DNA of 64,000 nucleotides, from positions 2,703,501-2,767,500 of the forward strand of contig NZ_CP029479.1 in NCBI RefSeq assembly GCF_003150835.1, in the 5' to 3' direction. The DNA comes from Phenylobacterium parvum (GTDB taxonomy: Bacteria > Pseudomonadota > Alphaproteobacteria > Caulobacterales > Caulobacteraceae). Below, in pieces: positions 1 to 7,580 of the stretch; positions within the stretch are counted from its first letter, which is position 1; every line of letters starts with the position of its first letter. The notes under the pieces are model-generated. The model made no database searches. It was not told the origin of the DNA and saw only the letters and a list, made by a program, of their open reading frames with translations. The position numbers and the translations under genes are program-made.

Positions 1-1094
1 AGGTGGGAGTACCGTTGGGTCGACTGGTAACTCGCGTGGCCCAGCACCTTACCGACCGCGAAGAGATCGACGCCGCTGTTGACCATGAACGACGCCGCAG
101 AGTGCCTCAGATCGTGGATCCGCAGCCCCGGCAGTCTCGCTACGCGTATGGCCCTTAGCCATCCGTGCCTGATGGACACGAAGGGCTTCAAGGTTTCCGG
201 GTTCGGGAGCAACCAGGGGCAACCCTTAAACCGCGGCAGGGTCTCCAAGATCTCCAGGGCGGCGCTGGATAGAGGCACGTAGCGGGGCTTGCCGGTCTTA
301 CTCGTCGGAATGAACCAGGCGCGGCGTTCGACATCGACGTGCTCCCATCTGGCATCGAGCAGCTCCCGCACCCGAGCGCCCGTCAACAGAAGTAATCCCA
401 CGATATGGCGAAGCTGAGTGTTCTGGGACTCCGCCACTGCCAGCCGAAGCCGTGCGGCCTCTTCTGCGGTGAGGAACCGCTCACGGGCATTGTTCAGCGG
501 CTTCCTGGGTAAGCCCCGCGTTGGGTTCCGGTCGCAGCCCGGCACGTCCCATCGGGAGCCCAACACAAACGAGCGCCCGAAAATGACCCTGATCTTCTCA
601 ACCGTGGCCGGCGCCAGCCCTGAGGCTTGCTTGTCGCTGAGCCATTGAGCCACCGAACGGCTGTTGATGTCCGTCAGCCGCGTCCTGCCCCATTTGGGAA
701 GGATGTGGCGGCGGACGTACATTTCAGTATCGGCGTAGGACCGTTGGTGAAGCTTGGCGTCTGCGAGGTGCATGGCCGCCAACTCGCTGTAGAGCGGGAT
801 CGATTTCACCAGGGCCTTTGTGGCGCCGGGGTCTCCCCCCATGACCACTTCCGACCGGAGCTGCAGAGCCCTCTTCTTTGCGTCGGCGAACCGGATGTCC
901 TGGTAGCGGCCGATCTTGAACTGCTTCTGGCGTCCGCCTTGGTCTTGATAGCGCAGATAGTAGGTCCGGCCGCCGCTGGCGCGACACTCCAGAACGAATC
1001 CCGTGATGGCTTCGTCGTACCAGTCGGTCTTTGCCTTGCCGGGTTCGCACTCGGCGGTGGCTGCAAACGCGTAATCTAGTTTTGCCTTAGGCAT
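1..1094 (-). CDS. Tyrosine recombinase / phage-type integrase (3' end off the window)
   Basis: Site-specific recombinase expected to integrate and excise the element around it. Translating the minus strand from ATG 1094 gives 364 codons without a stop up to the left edge. The catalytic set is visible: Arg241 in TGARVREL, Lys266 in SKTGKPR, His327/Arg330 in HDLRH, His353 in LGHAS and the nucleophile Tyr362 in QRYSH, two residues before the edge. Residues 1-90 look like the arm-binding N-terminal domain of island integrases, and about 100-190 is a SAM-like core-binding domain. An AAGGAG ribosome site sits about 7 nt before the ATG. Only the extreme C-terminus is missing. The family is certain. 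Whether it acts on the tRNA-Thr at 8652 is inference. Confidence 0.95.
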   Translation of the reverse strand, partial: MPKAKLDYAFAATAECEPGKAKTDWYDEAITGFVLECRASGGRTYYLRYQDQGGRQKQFKIGRYQDIRFADAKKRALQLRSEVVMGGDPGATKALVKSIPLYSELAAMHLADAKLHQRSYADTEMYVRRHILPKWGRTRLTDINSRSVAQWLSDKQASGLAPATVEKIRVIFGRSFVLGSRWDVPGCDRNPTRGLPRKPLNNARERFLTAEEAARLRLAVAESQNTQLRHIVGLLLLTGARVRELLDARWEHVDVERRAWFIPTSKTGKPRYVPLSSAALEILETLPRFKGCPWLLPNPETLKPFVSIRHGWLRAIRVARLPGLRIHDLRHSAASFMVNSGVDLFAVGKVLGHASYQSTQRYSH

Positions 1095-1306
1095 GTATGG
1101 TCTCCTTGTGTGTTGAGGATCGACGCGTGAGCGCCGGGGAGCCGCGGCGGGGCGCGGCGGGGCGCGGCGGCCAAGGGTGAAATTTGAGAGAGCCAGACGG
1201 CTCCGGAGGCTGTCGGAGAGACGCCCCAGTGGGTGCGGGATTAGGTGTGGCCACGGAGGCGCGAAGAACGCCCAGCGGGCTACGCTCTGGCAGAGGGATG
1301 GCCGGG

Positions 1307-1394
1307 GCAGTTTTTCAGGGTTTCAGTCTCGCGCGGTGCGCCCTTGGCCGCCGTCGACGGGCGCCGCCTGGAGCCTGAGAAACTGAAAAACTGC
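1307..1394. repeat. Widely spaced 12-bp inverted repeat between integrase and ATPase genes
   Basis: GCAGTTTTTCAG at 1307-1318 is repeated in perfect inverse as CTGAAAAACTGC at 1383-1394, with 64 bp between. It lies in the 313-bp gap 1095-1407, where I see no gene. The same gap has a GC-rich direct repeat (units of GCGGG/GCGGC) at about 1142-1170. Arm-type integrase or excisionase sites near attP often look like this, but a transcription terminator or operator pair is equally possible. Confidence 0.5.
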
Positions 1395-1407
1395 GAGGCT
1401 GGCGGCC

Positions 1408-2565
1408 CTAGTCGCCTGGCTTCCGTTGGTCGATGAGCCGATAGACCCGGACGCCCCTAGGGCCCTTTTGGAAGTTCCAAAGGTGTGTGAAGGGCTTGTC
1501 GCCGGTGTAGCGCTCCAGAACCTCGATAGCCGCGCGATGGGATACGCCGCACTCCTTTGCGACGGCCTTCGCCAAAGCCATCTTGCCGTCCGTGCTACCC
1601 GCCTGGAGACGCCGGACTATGGCGTTCATTACGGGAGGATCGCTGACCTCGTCGCTTTCGGTGGCGTAGTCGTCCAGGTCATCGGGATCGATGGGGAGCA
1701 CTGACGCCAGCTTCTCTGGGTAGCTGACGCCCGATTTGGCCGTGTAGGCGTAGGCCACGGTCTCGGGGCTGTCGGCTCTGCACTTCTTCTTGCTGAAGCT
1801 GGCGCCCCTCACGTCGGGGCGGCGTTTGGACGTGATCGGCTGACCCACATAGACGGCGTCGAAGTCTTCCAGGATGTCTGTTGTGCCCTGGTACCGCGGA
1901 GAACCATCGGCATTGGGGTTCTTCGCGGTGTGGCCGAGGGCGACGATGGTGCCGGACGCCATTACATACTGGCGGCAAACCTGAGCGAACTCGCTGCTCC
2001 GCTTCTTGTCCATCAGATCGGTGAACTTCTTCATCGTATCGAGAACGATGCAGGTGCCCGAGGCCAGCCCCTCGTCAATCATCTCGGTCATAATCGCTGC
2101 GAGCTGATCGCTCCTGAATCCCTTGAAGCCGGGCGCAAGCATGTTTGCGCCGGCGTCATCCATCAGTCGCAGCTTGTCGGCGAGCCCCTGGCTGCTGTCG
2201 TCAGCGTTCACGAAATAGAGCTTGCTGGGATCTATATGGCCGGCGTCGATCGCATCGAGGCACAGCTTCAGCACGACCAGCGTCTTTCCGGTGTTGGGCG
2301 CTGCGTAGATCATCGTGGATTGCCCCTGCATGACGAACTTTCCGAGCAGAGGCCTGGTCTCTGCGGCTCTCGCCTCAAGTTCGTCCGCCATGCCCCGAAG
2401 ACTGAACCTGCTGAGGGGAGGCTTGGGAGCCCGCTCTTGAGGTTCGGGCCGGGTCAGATCCTGGGCGCCAGGTCTGGCTCTCGGTTCGCCCGGCGATTGG
2501 CGCAGACTGGGTGCGCGAAGTCCGGACGGATTGATACTGCTTTGCGAAATGGTGTCGTTGGGCAT
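1408..2565 (-). CDS. RecA/RepA-like P-loop ATPase (AAA_25 type) of a mobile element
   Basis: Predicted 385-aa ATPase resembling the RepA/DnaB-like helicases found in plasmids and integrative elements, probably for replication or maintenance of the element. A Walker A motif (APNTGKT, about 89-95) follows a Pro-rich N-terminus of about 60 residues. A Walker B-like strand (IVLDT, 173-177) and a GHTAK segment (211-215) complete the RecA fold. The last 75 residues look like a winged-helix DNA-binding tail. The start at ATG 2565 is preferred because GGAGGGG lies just upstream; the open frame extends further to 2721 without support. It runs in the same direction as the integrase. The exact role is not provable from sequence. 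Confidence 0.8.
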   Translation of the reverse strand: MPNDTISQSSINPSGLRAPSLRQSPGEPRARPGAQDLTRPEPQERAPKPPLSRFSLRGMADELEARAAETRPLLGKFVMQGQSTMIYAAPNTGKTLVVLKLCLDAIDAGHIDPSKLYFVNADDSSQGLADKLRLMDDAGANMLAPGFKGFRSDQLAAIMTEMIDEGLASGTCIVLDTMKKFTDLMDKKRSSEFAQVCRQYVMASGTIVALGHTAKNPNADGSPRYQGTTDILEDFDAVYVGQPITSKRRPDVRGASFSKKKCRADSPETVAYAYTAKSGVSYPEKLASVLPIDPDDLDDYATESDEVSDPPVMNAIVRRLQAGSTDGKMALAKAVAKECGVSHRAAIEVLERYTGDKPFTHLWNFQKGPRGVRVYRLIDQRKPGD

Positions 2566-2818
2566 CGCACCCCTCCGAACAAGTGTGAACCGTGATGGGT
2601 CCGCTCTTGCGGAAGGCAACGGGACTTCCATTTCCAGGAGGCAGCCGCCACGGATAAGGCGTCCCGGTCGATGGAAGCGGGCCGCCAAAACAGGCGGCCC
2701 AGCACAGGTCAAATGAAGCAAAATTCTTCAGAGATCGTCTAAACGCGAGATCAAGCGCCGTCAACTTTTAAATTTGGCGACCTCTCCCATATACTGACTA
2801 CGGGCTCTGATTACGACA

Positions 2819-2832
2819 TTATCGATCGATAA
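2819..2832. promoter_or_regulatory. 14-bp perfect palindrome, possible operator
   Basis: TTATCGATCGATAA is a perfect inverted repeat 254 bp upstream of the ATPase start, in AT-rich sequence. Dimeric regulators of mobile elements commonly bind such sites. No intact regulator gene is seen nearby, although a broken XRE gene lies at 4773-5005. Function is inferred. Confidence 0.35.
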
Positions 2833-3089
2833 CGTTAGAAAAACGGCCTCCCAATGTTTCAGCCTCTTTGGTAGGCAATCTCCGTCTGAACTACCGGACG
2901 GCGCTCTGGTTCGGCCCCTTGGGAAAAACAAGCTGAAGGCGCTTTACGACCGGCCCAACGCTAAGCGGCTTTATCATCTATAATCCACGCGAGCTTGCTA
3001 GCGCGCCCTAGGCTTATGGTCCGCTCGATCGTTCGCCCGCCTACAGGTAGCCGGGGTTCAGATTGCATACCCCCTCAACGGCAAGGCGA

Positions 3090-3113
3090 CCCGTGTGAGG
3101 TTGATCACACGGG
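3090..3113. repeat. Hairpin with 9-bp perfect stem
   Basis: CCCGTGTGA (3090-3098) pairs with TCACACGGG (3105-3113) around a 6-nt loop. It lies about 60 nt downstream of the stop of the leftward gene ending at 3171. There is no T-run on either strand, so it is not a classical intrinsic terminator. It could protect the 3' end of the transcript or be a protein-binding site. Confidence 0.5.
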
Positions 3114-3170
3114 CGCTTGGCTGCCGGATTGGAGCGTGGTCGGTTGCCGAGCGGTTCCTTGTTTGTTCTA

Positions 3171-3554
3171 TTATGGATCCGGCCGGTTGGCGACGCCGAG
3201 GCAGTTGAACCGTAGCGTGAAGTTGGTGCCGGGATCGTCAGCCACGAAGACGATCATTCCGACGTCGTCGGTTAAGGCGTAGGCAAGCTCGAACCACGAG
3301 CCGTGGTCCTCCATCCATTCCCAGCCGGGTTGGTGGGCCTGGTCCCAGGTGATCGGAAAGCCCACAGCCTCATGGATGACCTCTGATGAGTCACCCGGCT
3401 GAACGACGACAAACAGGACGATCTCGCTAAGGGGACGGGCGCGATCATCGTCCATCTGCCAGGCCCGCAGGCCAATCAGGGCGCGCAGATTGGGGTCGAG
3501 CTTCGGATTGGTAAGCGCAGCCGTGACGGCGACGCGGTCGGTGAGTGAGAGCAT
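3171..3554 (-). CDS. Hypothetical 127-aa acidic protein of the accessory region
   Basis: I do not recognise the family. The start at ATG 3554 is chosen over the upstream start at 3635 because AAAGGA stands about 6 nt before it and the upstream part overlaps a terminator-like hairpin. The protein is soluble and rich in Trp, Asp and Pro, with no membrane segment, signal peptide or Cys cluster. Short alternating hydrophobic strands (VLFVVVQ, MIVFVAD) suggest a small alpha/beta or all-beta fold. It stands alone between non-coding stretches. It could be an immunity or accessory protein of the element, but nothing in the sequence proves this. Confidence 0.7.
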   Translation of the reverse strand: MLSLTDRVAVTAALTNPKLDPNLRALIGLRAWQMDDDRARPLSEIVLFVVVQPGDSSEVIHEAVGFPITWDQAHQPGWEWMEDHGSWFELAYALTDDVGMIVFVADDPGTNFTLRFNCLGVANRPDP

Positions 3555-3570
3555 TGGGGTTCCTTTCAGG

Positions 3571-3602
3571 ACAAAGAAAAAGCCCCCGTGACCGTGGTCA
3601 CG
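3571..3602 (-). terminator. Terminator-like hairpin in the leader of the 127-aa gene
   Basis: Read on the minus strand, CGTGACC and GGTCACG (3602-3587) form a 7-bp stem with a 2-nt centre, followed by GGGGGCTTTTTCTTTG. This is an intrinsic terminator shape ending about 16 nt before the start codon at 3554. It may end an upstream transcript or act as an attenuator for the downstream gene. Confidence 0.6.
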
Positions 3603-3896
3603 AGAGCTCGGGCGGTCGGAGATTTTTGCCCGCAAGGGCGGCAGTGAAGTTTGTTAGGTCCTTGGTTCGTTTGGGGTTCGGCCGGGTTGGTAAGGCCCCG
3701 GCGGCGTAGCCTTTAAGCGGAACTGGGCAGCGTCATTACCGTCCGCCGCAGAGGACCGAAGGCAAAACGCTGCAAGCGGTTACTCGCGCAAAAACGGGCT
3801 AGAAGGGTCGATGGCCTACCGCTTCACATAAGATACCCAAATAAGCGCAGAGCCGAGGATGCACATGCGCCTAGACGCTTTAGCACCGGGTCCAGG

Positions 3897-4553
3897 CTAG
3901 CCAGGGAAGTAGGCTCTGACCTTCACGTCGGGGTTGCCAACGACGCGAAGCGGAACCTCGAAGTAGGACTTAACGTTCATCTCGGCCTGCTGTCTGGCGT
4001 TTTCCATGATGCTGGGCTGCTGAGCCATCTTGATGAACGCATTGCGCGCTTGGCTATAGTTCTTCCGCTCGAGCTCACTGACGACTTCGGCGCTGAGGGT
4101 CATGAGCCCATTGTTGATCTGGCGGGAACGCTCCGGCTGAAAGGCGACATCGTCGAGCTTCAGGGCGGGAAGCTTGACCAGCACGAGCTTGGAGCGCTCG
4201 TCGTATGTCACATCCTCCTCATTGAGGTCCTTCATATCCAGGTAGTAGACGACGGTAGCGGGCACATAGAGGTCCTGCTGGCCGTTCAGCAGGCCTGCGA
4301 GCGCAGTCTTCTCGATCGAGACCCGGACCTCACCCGAAAATCGATAGACGACGAGCTGGTTCTCGGAGCGAAGGCTCTCGACCGTCGCTGATAGGACGCG
4401 GGTGGTTTCTCTGCTCAGGAAGCCGGCGCTTTTGACGTTGGTGTCCAGGATTTCCCTGGGGGCCGTCTTGTAGCCGGTAAAATAGCCAGCCCCGAAGAGC
4501 ATCGCCGCTGCTGATATACCTGAAACGAGCGTGAGTCTGATTGTGTTTTCCAA
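3897..4553 (-). CDS. DUF4230-like membrane-anchored protein
   Basis: 218-aa protein with one N-terminal membrane segment (about residues 8-27) and the rest presumably periplasmic. The body (VVYYLDMKDLNEEDV, then repeated acidic/hydrophobic strands and a C-terminal helix ending in a strand) resembles DUF4230, a family of unknown function in many bacteria. The start is TTG 4553, supported by AGGAGA a few nucleotides upstream; no better ATG exists. Its codon use and surroundings fit the accessory segment. No enzymatic motif is visible. Confidence 0.7.
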   Translation of the reverse strand: MENTIRLTLVSGISAAAMLFGAGYFTGYKTAPREILDTNVKSAGFLSRETTRVLSATVESLRSENQLVVYRFSGEVRVSIEKTALAGLLNGQQDLYVPATVVYYLDMKDLNEEDVTYDERSKLVLVKLPALKLDDVAFQPERSRQINNGLMTLSAEVVSELERKNYSQARNAFIKMAQQPSIMENARQQAEMNVKSYFEVPLRVVGNPDVKVRAYFPG

Positions 4554-4772
4554 TGATTGTCTCCTCGTACTTTTAAGATTGATGATTGTTGTCGCATATC
4601 CGGACGCAATAGTCCCTTAAATCCGCCCTATTTAATTTTGAAAAACCCGTAACGTTTCGGGGGAATTTCCGGTGAATATTCTATCCCCAACAATAATAAA
4701 ATGCTCGGGGGTTCCCATGATAGGACCTAAAGGAAGCGGCTCACCTCATAGGGGTGCTCATCGCCGTCGTCA

Positions 4773-5005
4773 GTCTTCACACCCCGACATCAGAATTTTG
4801 TTCATTTCCTTGTCGCAGATCGGAAGGCTGCCAGTGGTATGCAGGTTGGGGTCGCCACCTGTCTGCGTCGCCATTAGAGCTTCGCATCGAAGTTGAGCGA
4901 GGCGAGCGTCGAGTTGACGTGATTGAGTTCTCTCAGGTGACGGAAGTGCTAGGCCGCAATCCATCGAAGCTGCTCGAGGAGTTCCTGGATTTGGAGGGCC
5001 GATGA
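4773..5005 (+). pseudogene. Broken XRE-family (Cro/CI-type HTH) regulator
   Basis: The frame from 4773 reads VFTPRHQNFVHFLVADRKAA, then a degenerate HTH (GVATCLRRH). It hits a TAG exactly where such proteins have Gln (RRH-stop-SFASK). A +1 shift is then needed to continue as VERGERRVDVIEFSQV and on to LEEFLDLEGR before TGA 5005. The two halves together match the usual layout of small XRE regulators (helices, SFxSKxERGERRxDVxEF, C-terminal helix). One nonsense mutation plus one frameshift shows it is dead. No start codon is obvious. It was probably the original regulator of a neighbouring accessory gene. Confidence 0.75.
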
Positions 5006-5166
5006 AGCGCTGAGGGGGGAGCGCCGCTGCCGAGCCGGCCACATGTTTGGGGGCTGTATGTCATTTGCATGATCGATGCCTTATGGACGCTGCGAGTTGC
5101 GGAGAGGCAGCATAGCTGCATTTGTGTTTGACTGCCCTTGAGGGGGTGAATCTGTTGTGAGGCCAA

Positions 5167-6309
5167 ATGGCGCATCGTGAACTCAAGGTCATGATCTCGA
5201 GTCGATCGGATAACTTCGAAATTCCTGATGGGAACGGCGGGCTGATGAAGCTCCGCGCCGCGCGCGAAACATTGAAGGCCGATCTTGAAGCGGCGTTGTT
5301 TTTGGACAGGCCGCTGCTGAAAGTCTGGATTAACGAACGTGAACATGGCGCGGGCGGGCAAACGGCGTGGGACCAATGTCTTGCGGAGGCCAAGGCCTGC
5401 GACCTATTCATCTGCCTGTACGACGGACACGCGGGGTGGAAGTTGAAGGGCAGCAAGCTCGGAATCTGCCAAGCTGAGTTTGATGCCGCGTTCAATAATT
5501 CTCCTGGAAAGGTTCAAGTCGTCCGACTGCCCAAGGCGACGCTCAAAGCCGGCGACGTCGCGGGGAGGAATTTCTTGGACGCGCTTAACAGCTCTCAGTG
5601 GTTTGAGACTCAACCCCAGAGCGACTGGCCTGAAATTCGGGCGAAAATCCACTCCCTAGTCCATCAAATGGTCTTGGGAGCTTTGCATGAAGGCGTTAGA
5701 CAATATCGGAAGAGCGGCCCGAACCTAGGTCAGGCGCTCAACTGGTCACGCATGACATTCTTTGACCGCTCGAGTGCTATCCAAGCCGCAATCGCGAGTG
5801 AGATCGCCGAGACCGCCGGCTGTGAGACGCTGGAGGCGGCGCGAGGCTTGGTGGCCCTCCGGACTATCCGCGACACTCGCGTCCTGTTTTCCTGCCATGG
5901 CGCACCACGGTCGCTGGGCGAGGCAGCAGGTCGAGAAGCGGTCGGTCGACCATTTCTGAACGACCATAACCTGAGCGCCGCCAAAAGTTGGGAACAGTCA
6001 GACGCTGGCCCTGTCCACTTGGTGGGATGCCCAAAAGGCGTAACTGAACTTCAGGCACTCGCGCTGCTTGGAGCAACTGACGTGACGATTGTACCTGGAA
6101 CATTCGGTGTTTACGCGGCTGATCGCAGCCACATGGTACAAATTTGCCTACTTTCAGGTTGCACGGACCCCGGCAGCACCCGAAACGCAGTCCAACGCTT
6201 TCTTGAATGGTTGGAACGGTCGGGGGAATTCGAACAACTTAATCGGCGCGCCCGCTCACGTCGTCGCATCGTCGAGACCATTATAGGAGAGATGCACCCG
6301 TCCACGTGA
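5167..6309 (+). CDS. DUF4062-like protein (380 aa)
   Basis: The N-terminus (LKVMISSRSDNF, then a long helix and VWINEREHGAG, CDLFICLYDGHAGW) has the Rossmann-like pattern of DUF4062. That domain occurs at the start of many multidomain proteins, some in defence or signalling contexts, where it is related to TIR/SIR2-like folds. The remaining 220 residues, including GATDVTIVPGTFGVYAADRS, are not recognised. There is no membrane segment. ATG 5167 follows a GTGAGG sequence. It is the only intact rightward gene of the accessory segment and directly follows the broken XRE gene. A role in element defence is plausible by context only. Confidence 0.65.
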   Translation: MAHRELKVMISSRSDNFEIPDGNGGLMKLRAARETLKADLEAALFLDRPLLKVWINEREHGAGGQTAWDQCLAEAKACDLFICLYDGHAGWKLKGSKLGICQAEFDAAFNNSPGKVQVVRLPKATLKAGDVAGRNFLDALNSSQWFETQPQSDWPEIRAKIHSLVHQMVLGALHEGVRQYRKSGPNLGQALNWSRMTFFDRSSAIQAAIASEIAETAGCETLEAARGLVALRTIRDTRVLFSCHGAPRSLGEAAGREAVGRPFLNDHNLSAAKSWEQSDAGPVHLVGCPKGVTELQALALLGATDVTIVPGTFGVYAADRSHMVQICLLSGCTDPGSTRNAVQRFLEWLERSGEFEQLNRRARSRRRIVETIIGEMHPST

Positions 6310-6641
6310 GGAAGCCTCACTGCAGCGTTTGGAGGTCTGATCGTTCTTCCTCCCAGCTATCGCCTCACCTGCCCCTGAGTTATCCGACCGATCTGAGCTA
6401 TTAGGGGGAAAGCCTGGCTGATGCGGCGGCCAGGCAGTTCCCTGACTGGCGGGATGGGGACTTGGTGGTGTTTACGGGAGTTCCGAGGCCATAGTCCGTT
6501 AGCCCCTCATTTTCGAACTCAAAGCAGGCGCCCACGTGCCGAGAGGTAGCATAATCTGGGTCGGGAGCCGTCACGGCTCAGATCGGTCCGCTAATGGCGG
6601 CATTGCCGCCATGCTGGAAAATTCCTGCCATGTGGGGCATT
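6310..6641. other. Intergenic stretch with hairpin (332 bp)
   Basis: No intact gene. A perfect 9-bp inverted repeat, ATGGCGGCA (6594-6602) with TGCCGCCAT (6604-6612), lies about 30 nt downstream of the leftward operon's last stop. It could be its 3' processing or termination hairpin, though no T-run follows. Short frames around 6365-6480 are interrupted by stops and look like decayed coding sequence. Confidence 0.4.
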
Positions 6642-7580
6642 TTAATCGTTTCCGTATTCTGGCTCGTACTCCATCTCCCGCTCCTGCTTTTCAAAGTGGG
6701 TGTGATCGATCTCGGCCGAATGTAACTCTTCACTGCCGATAAGGCTGAGTTCGCATGCTGAACATTTGAATTCCTCGGCAACGAACTCCTGGTTAACAAT
6801 CTCCCAGACCCCATCCTCGCCAACCTCTTCGGCAATGTCCTCCCCTGTCTGTCCACCAGCAACGAAGGCGCGACATCCACACGCAGGACACGTTTCTGCC
6901 CAGACTTTATCGTGCAAGTCGGGGAACAGGCTTGCCTGCCTGTAGGGTTCAACCAAGGCCGATTCGGCGTGTCGCCGTTCCCGCTCAGCCTTCTTGAGGT
7001 CCCGAAAGGCTTTCCGATGCGCCTCGATGCGCAATTTGATCGCGGCGCTCCTGGCCGCCCGAGCTTCCATAAGTAATCTTCGCGGCGCTCGGGCATCCGC
7101 TGCGCCGATCCAGTCCTCTAACGACGCTTCAATGTGCAGAAGTATCGTGTCGCATGAACGCCAGTATCTTTCCTCCCATGCATCCAGATGCATAGTCTTA
7201 AACGGCAGGTCGGCAGAGTGTAGCTCAGCATTCCGGCGCTCTGCCATAGATATACAGAATGTACGCTGAATTCCATCGAAGCGCGGAATCAAGCGGGTAA
7301 GGCGCTCGAACAGCGTCTTGGCCGAGATCGTCTTTACGTCTGTTGTACTATTAATACCAGCAGCCACGAAGAGCGATTCCGAGTGCTGTGGGTCGACGAC
7401 AAGACAAGGATGCTGGCGGGACAGGGCCGCCTTTCCCAGCAGTTCGAGCGCTAGCGACGCCCAGAGTTGATACTCTTCGAGGTCGGCAGCAGCCTTACGC
7501 GTCATCGCTCGGCTCATGTAAACCTTGGACTTCGCATATAGCGCGTCACTGTTGATTGCGATGAAGACATCATCAGGCAT
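6642..7580 (-). CDS. HEPN-motif protein with C-terminal zinc ribbon, candidate RNase
   Basis: 312-aa protein, second gene of a two-gene operon. The first 160 residues are predicted helical. They contain a LALELLGKAAL helix (about 43-53) and the motif RNAELH (116-121), which matches the RNxxxH catalytic signature of HEPN-domain ribonucleases. A charged coiled-coil-like helix (about 168-208) follows. The C-terminal part has two CxxC pairs (CPACGC near 234 and CSAC near 274), a zinc ribbon probably used to bind nucleic acid or protein. It starts at ATG 7580, overlapping the stop of the dioxygenase gene by 8 nt, so translation is likely coupled. HEPN assignment is from motif and helix pattern only; the exact family is not recognised. 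A toxin or phage-defence effector is the leading guess. Confidence 0.6.
   Translation of the reverse strand: MPDDVFIAINSDALYAKSKVYMSRAMTRKAAADLEEYQLWASLALELLGKAALSRQHPCLVVDPQHSESLFVAAGINSTTDVKTISAKTLFERLTRLIPRFDGIQRTFCISMAERRNAELHSADLPFKTMHLDAWEERYWRSCDTILLHIEASLEDWIGAADARAPRRLLMEARAARSAAIKLRIEAHRKAFRDLKKAERERRHAESALVEPYRQASLFPDLHDKVWAETCPACGCRAFVAGGQTGEDIAEEVGEDGVWEIVNQEFVAEEFKCSACELSLIGSEELHSAEIDHTHFEKQEREMEYEPEYGND

Larger units (their letters stand above)
2566..3170. other. 605-bp non-coding stretch in the accessory region
   Basis: No convincing gene on either strand. It is AT-richer than the core chromosome. It contains a 14-bp perfect palindrome (2819-2832) and a strong hairpin (3090-3113), listed separately. 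It probably holds the promoter and control region of the leftward ATPase gene. Confidence 0.5.

Noticed and set aside
1142-1170. GC-rich tandem repeat considered as an iteron or CRISPR-like array
   Set aside because: Only about three imperfect short units without spacers; too short and low-complexity for either.
2995-3282. 95-codon plus-strand frame in the accessory region
   Set aside because: It overlaps the 3' end of the better-supported minus-strand gene at 3171-3554, spans a strong hairpin, and has no ribosome site or protein-like pattern.
6365-6480. Frame reading LSYPTDLSY followed by stops, recalling the N-terminus of IS5-type transposases
   Set aside because: Only eight residues resemble the family, stops follow at once, and no inverted repeats or further transposase segments are visible.
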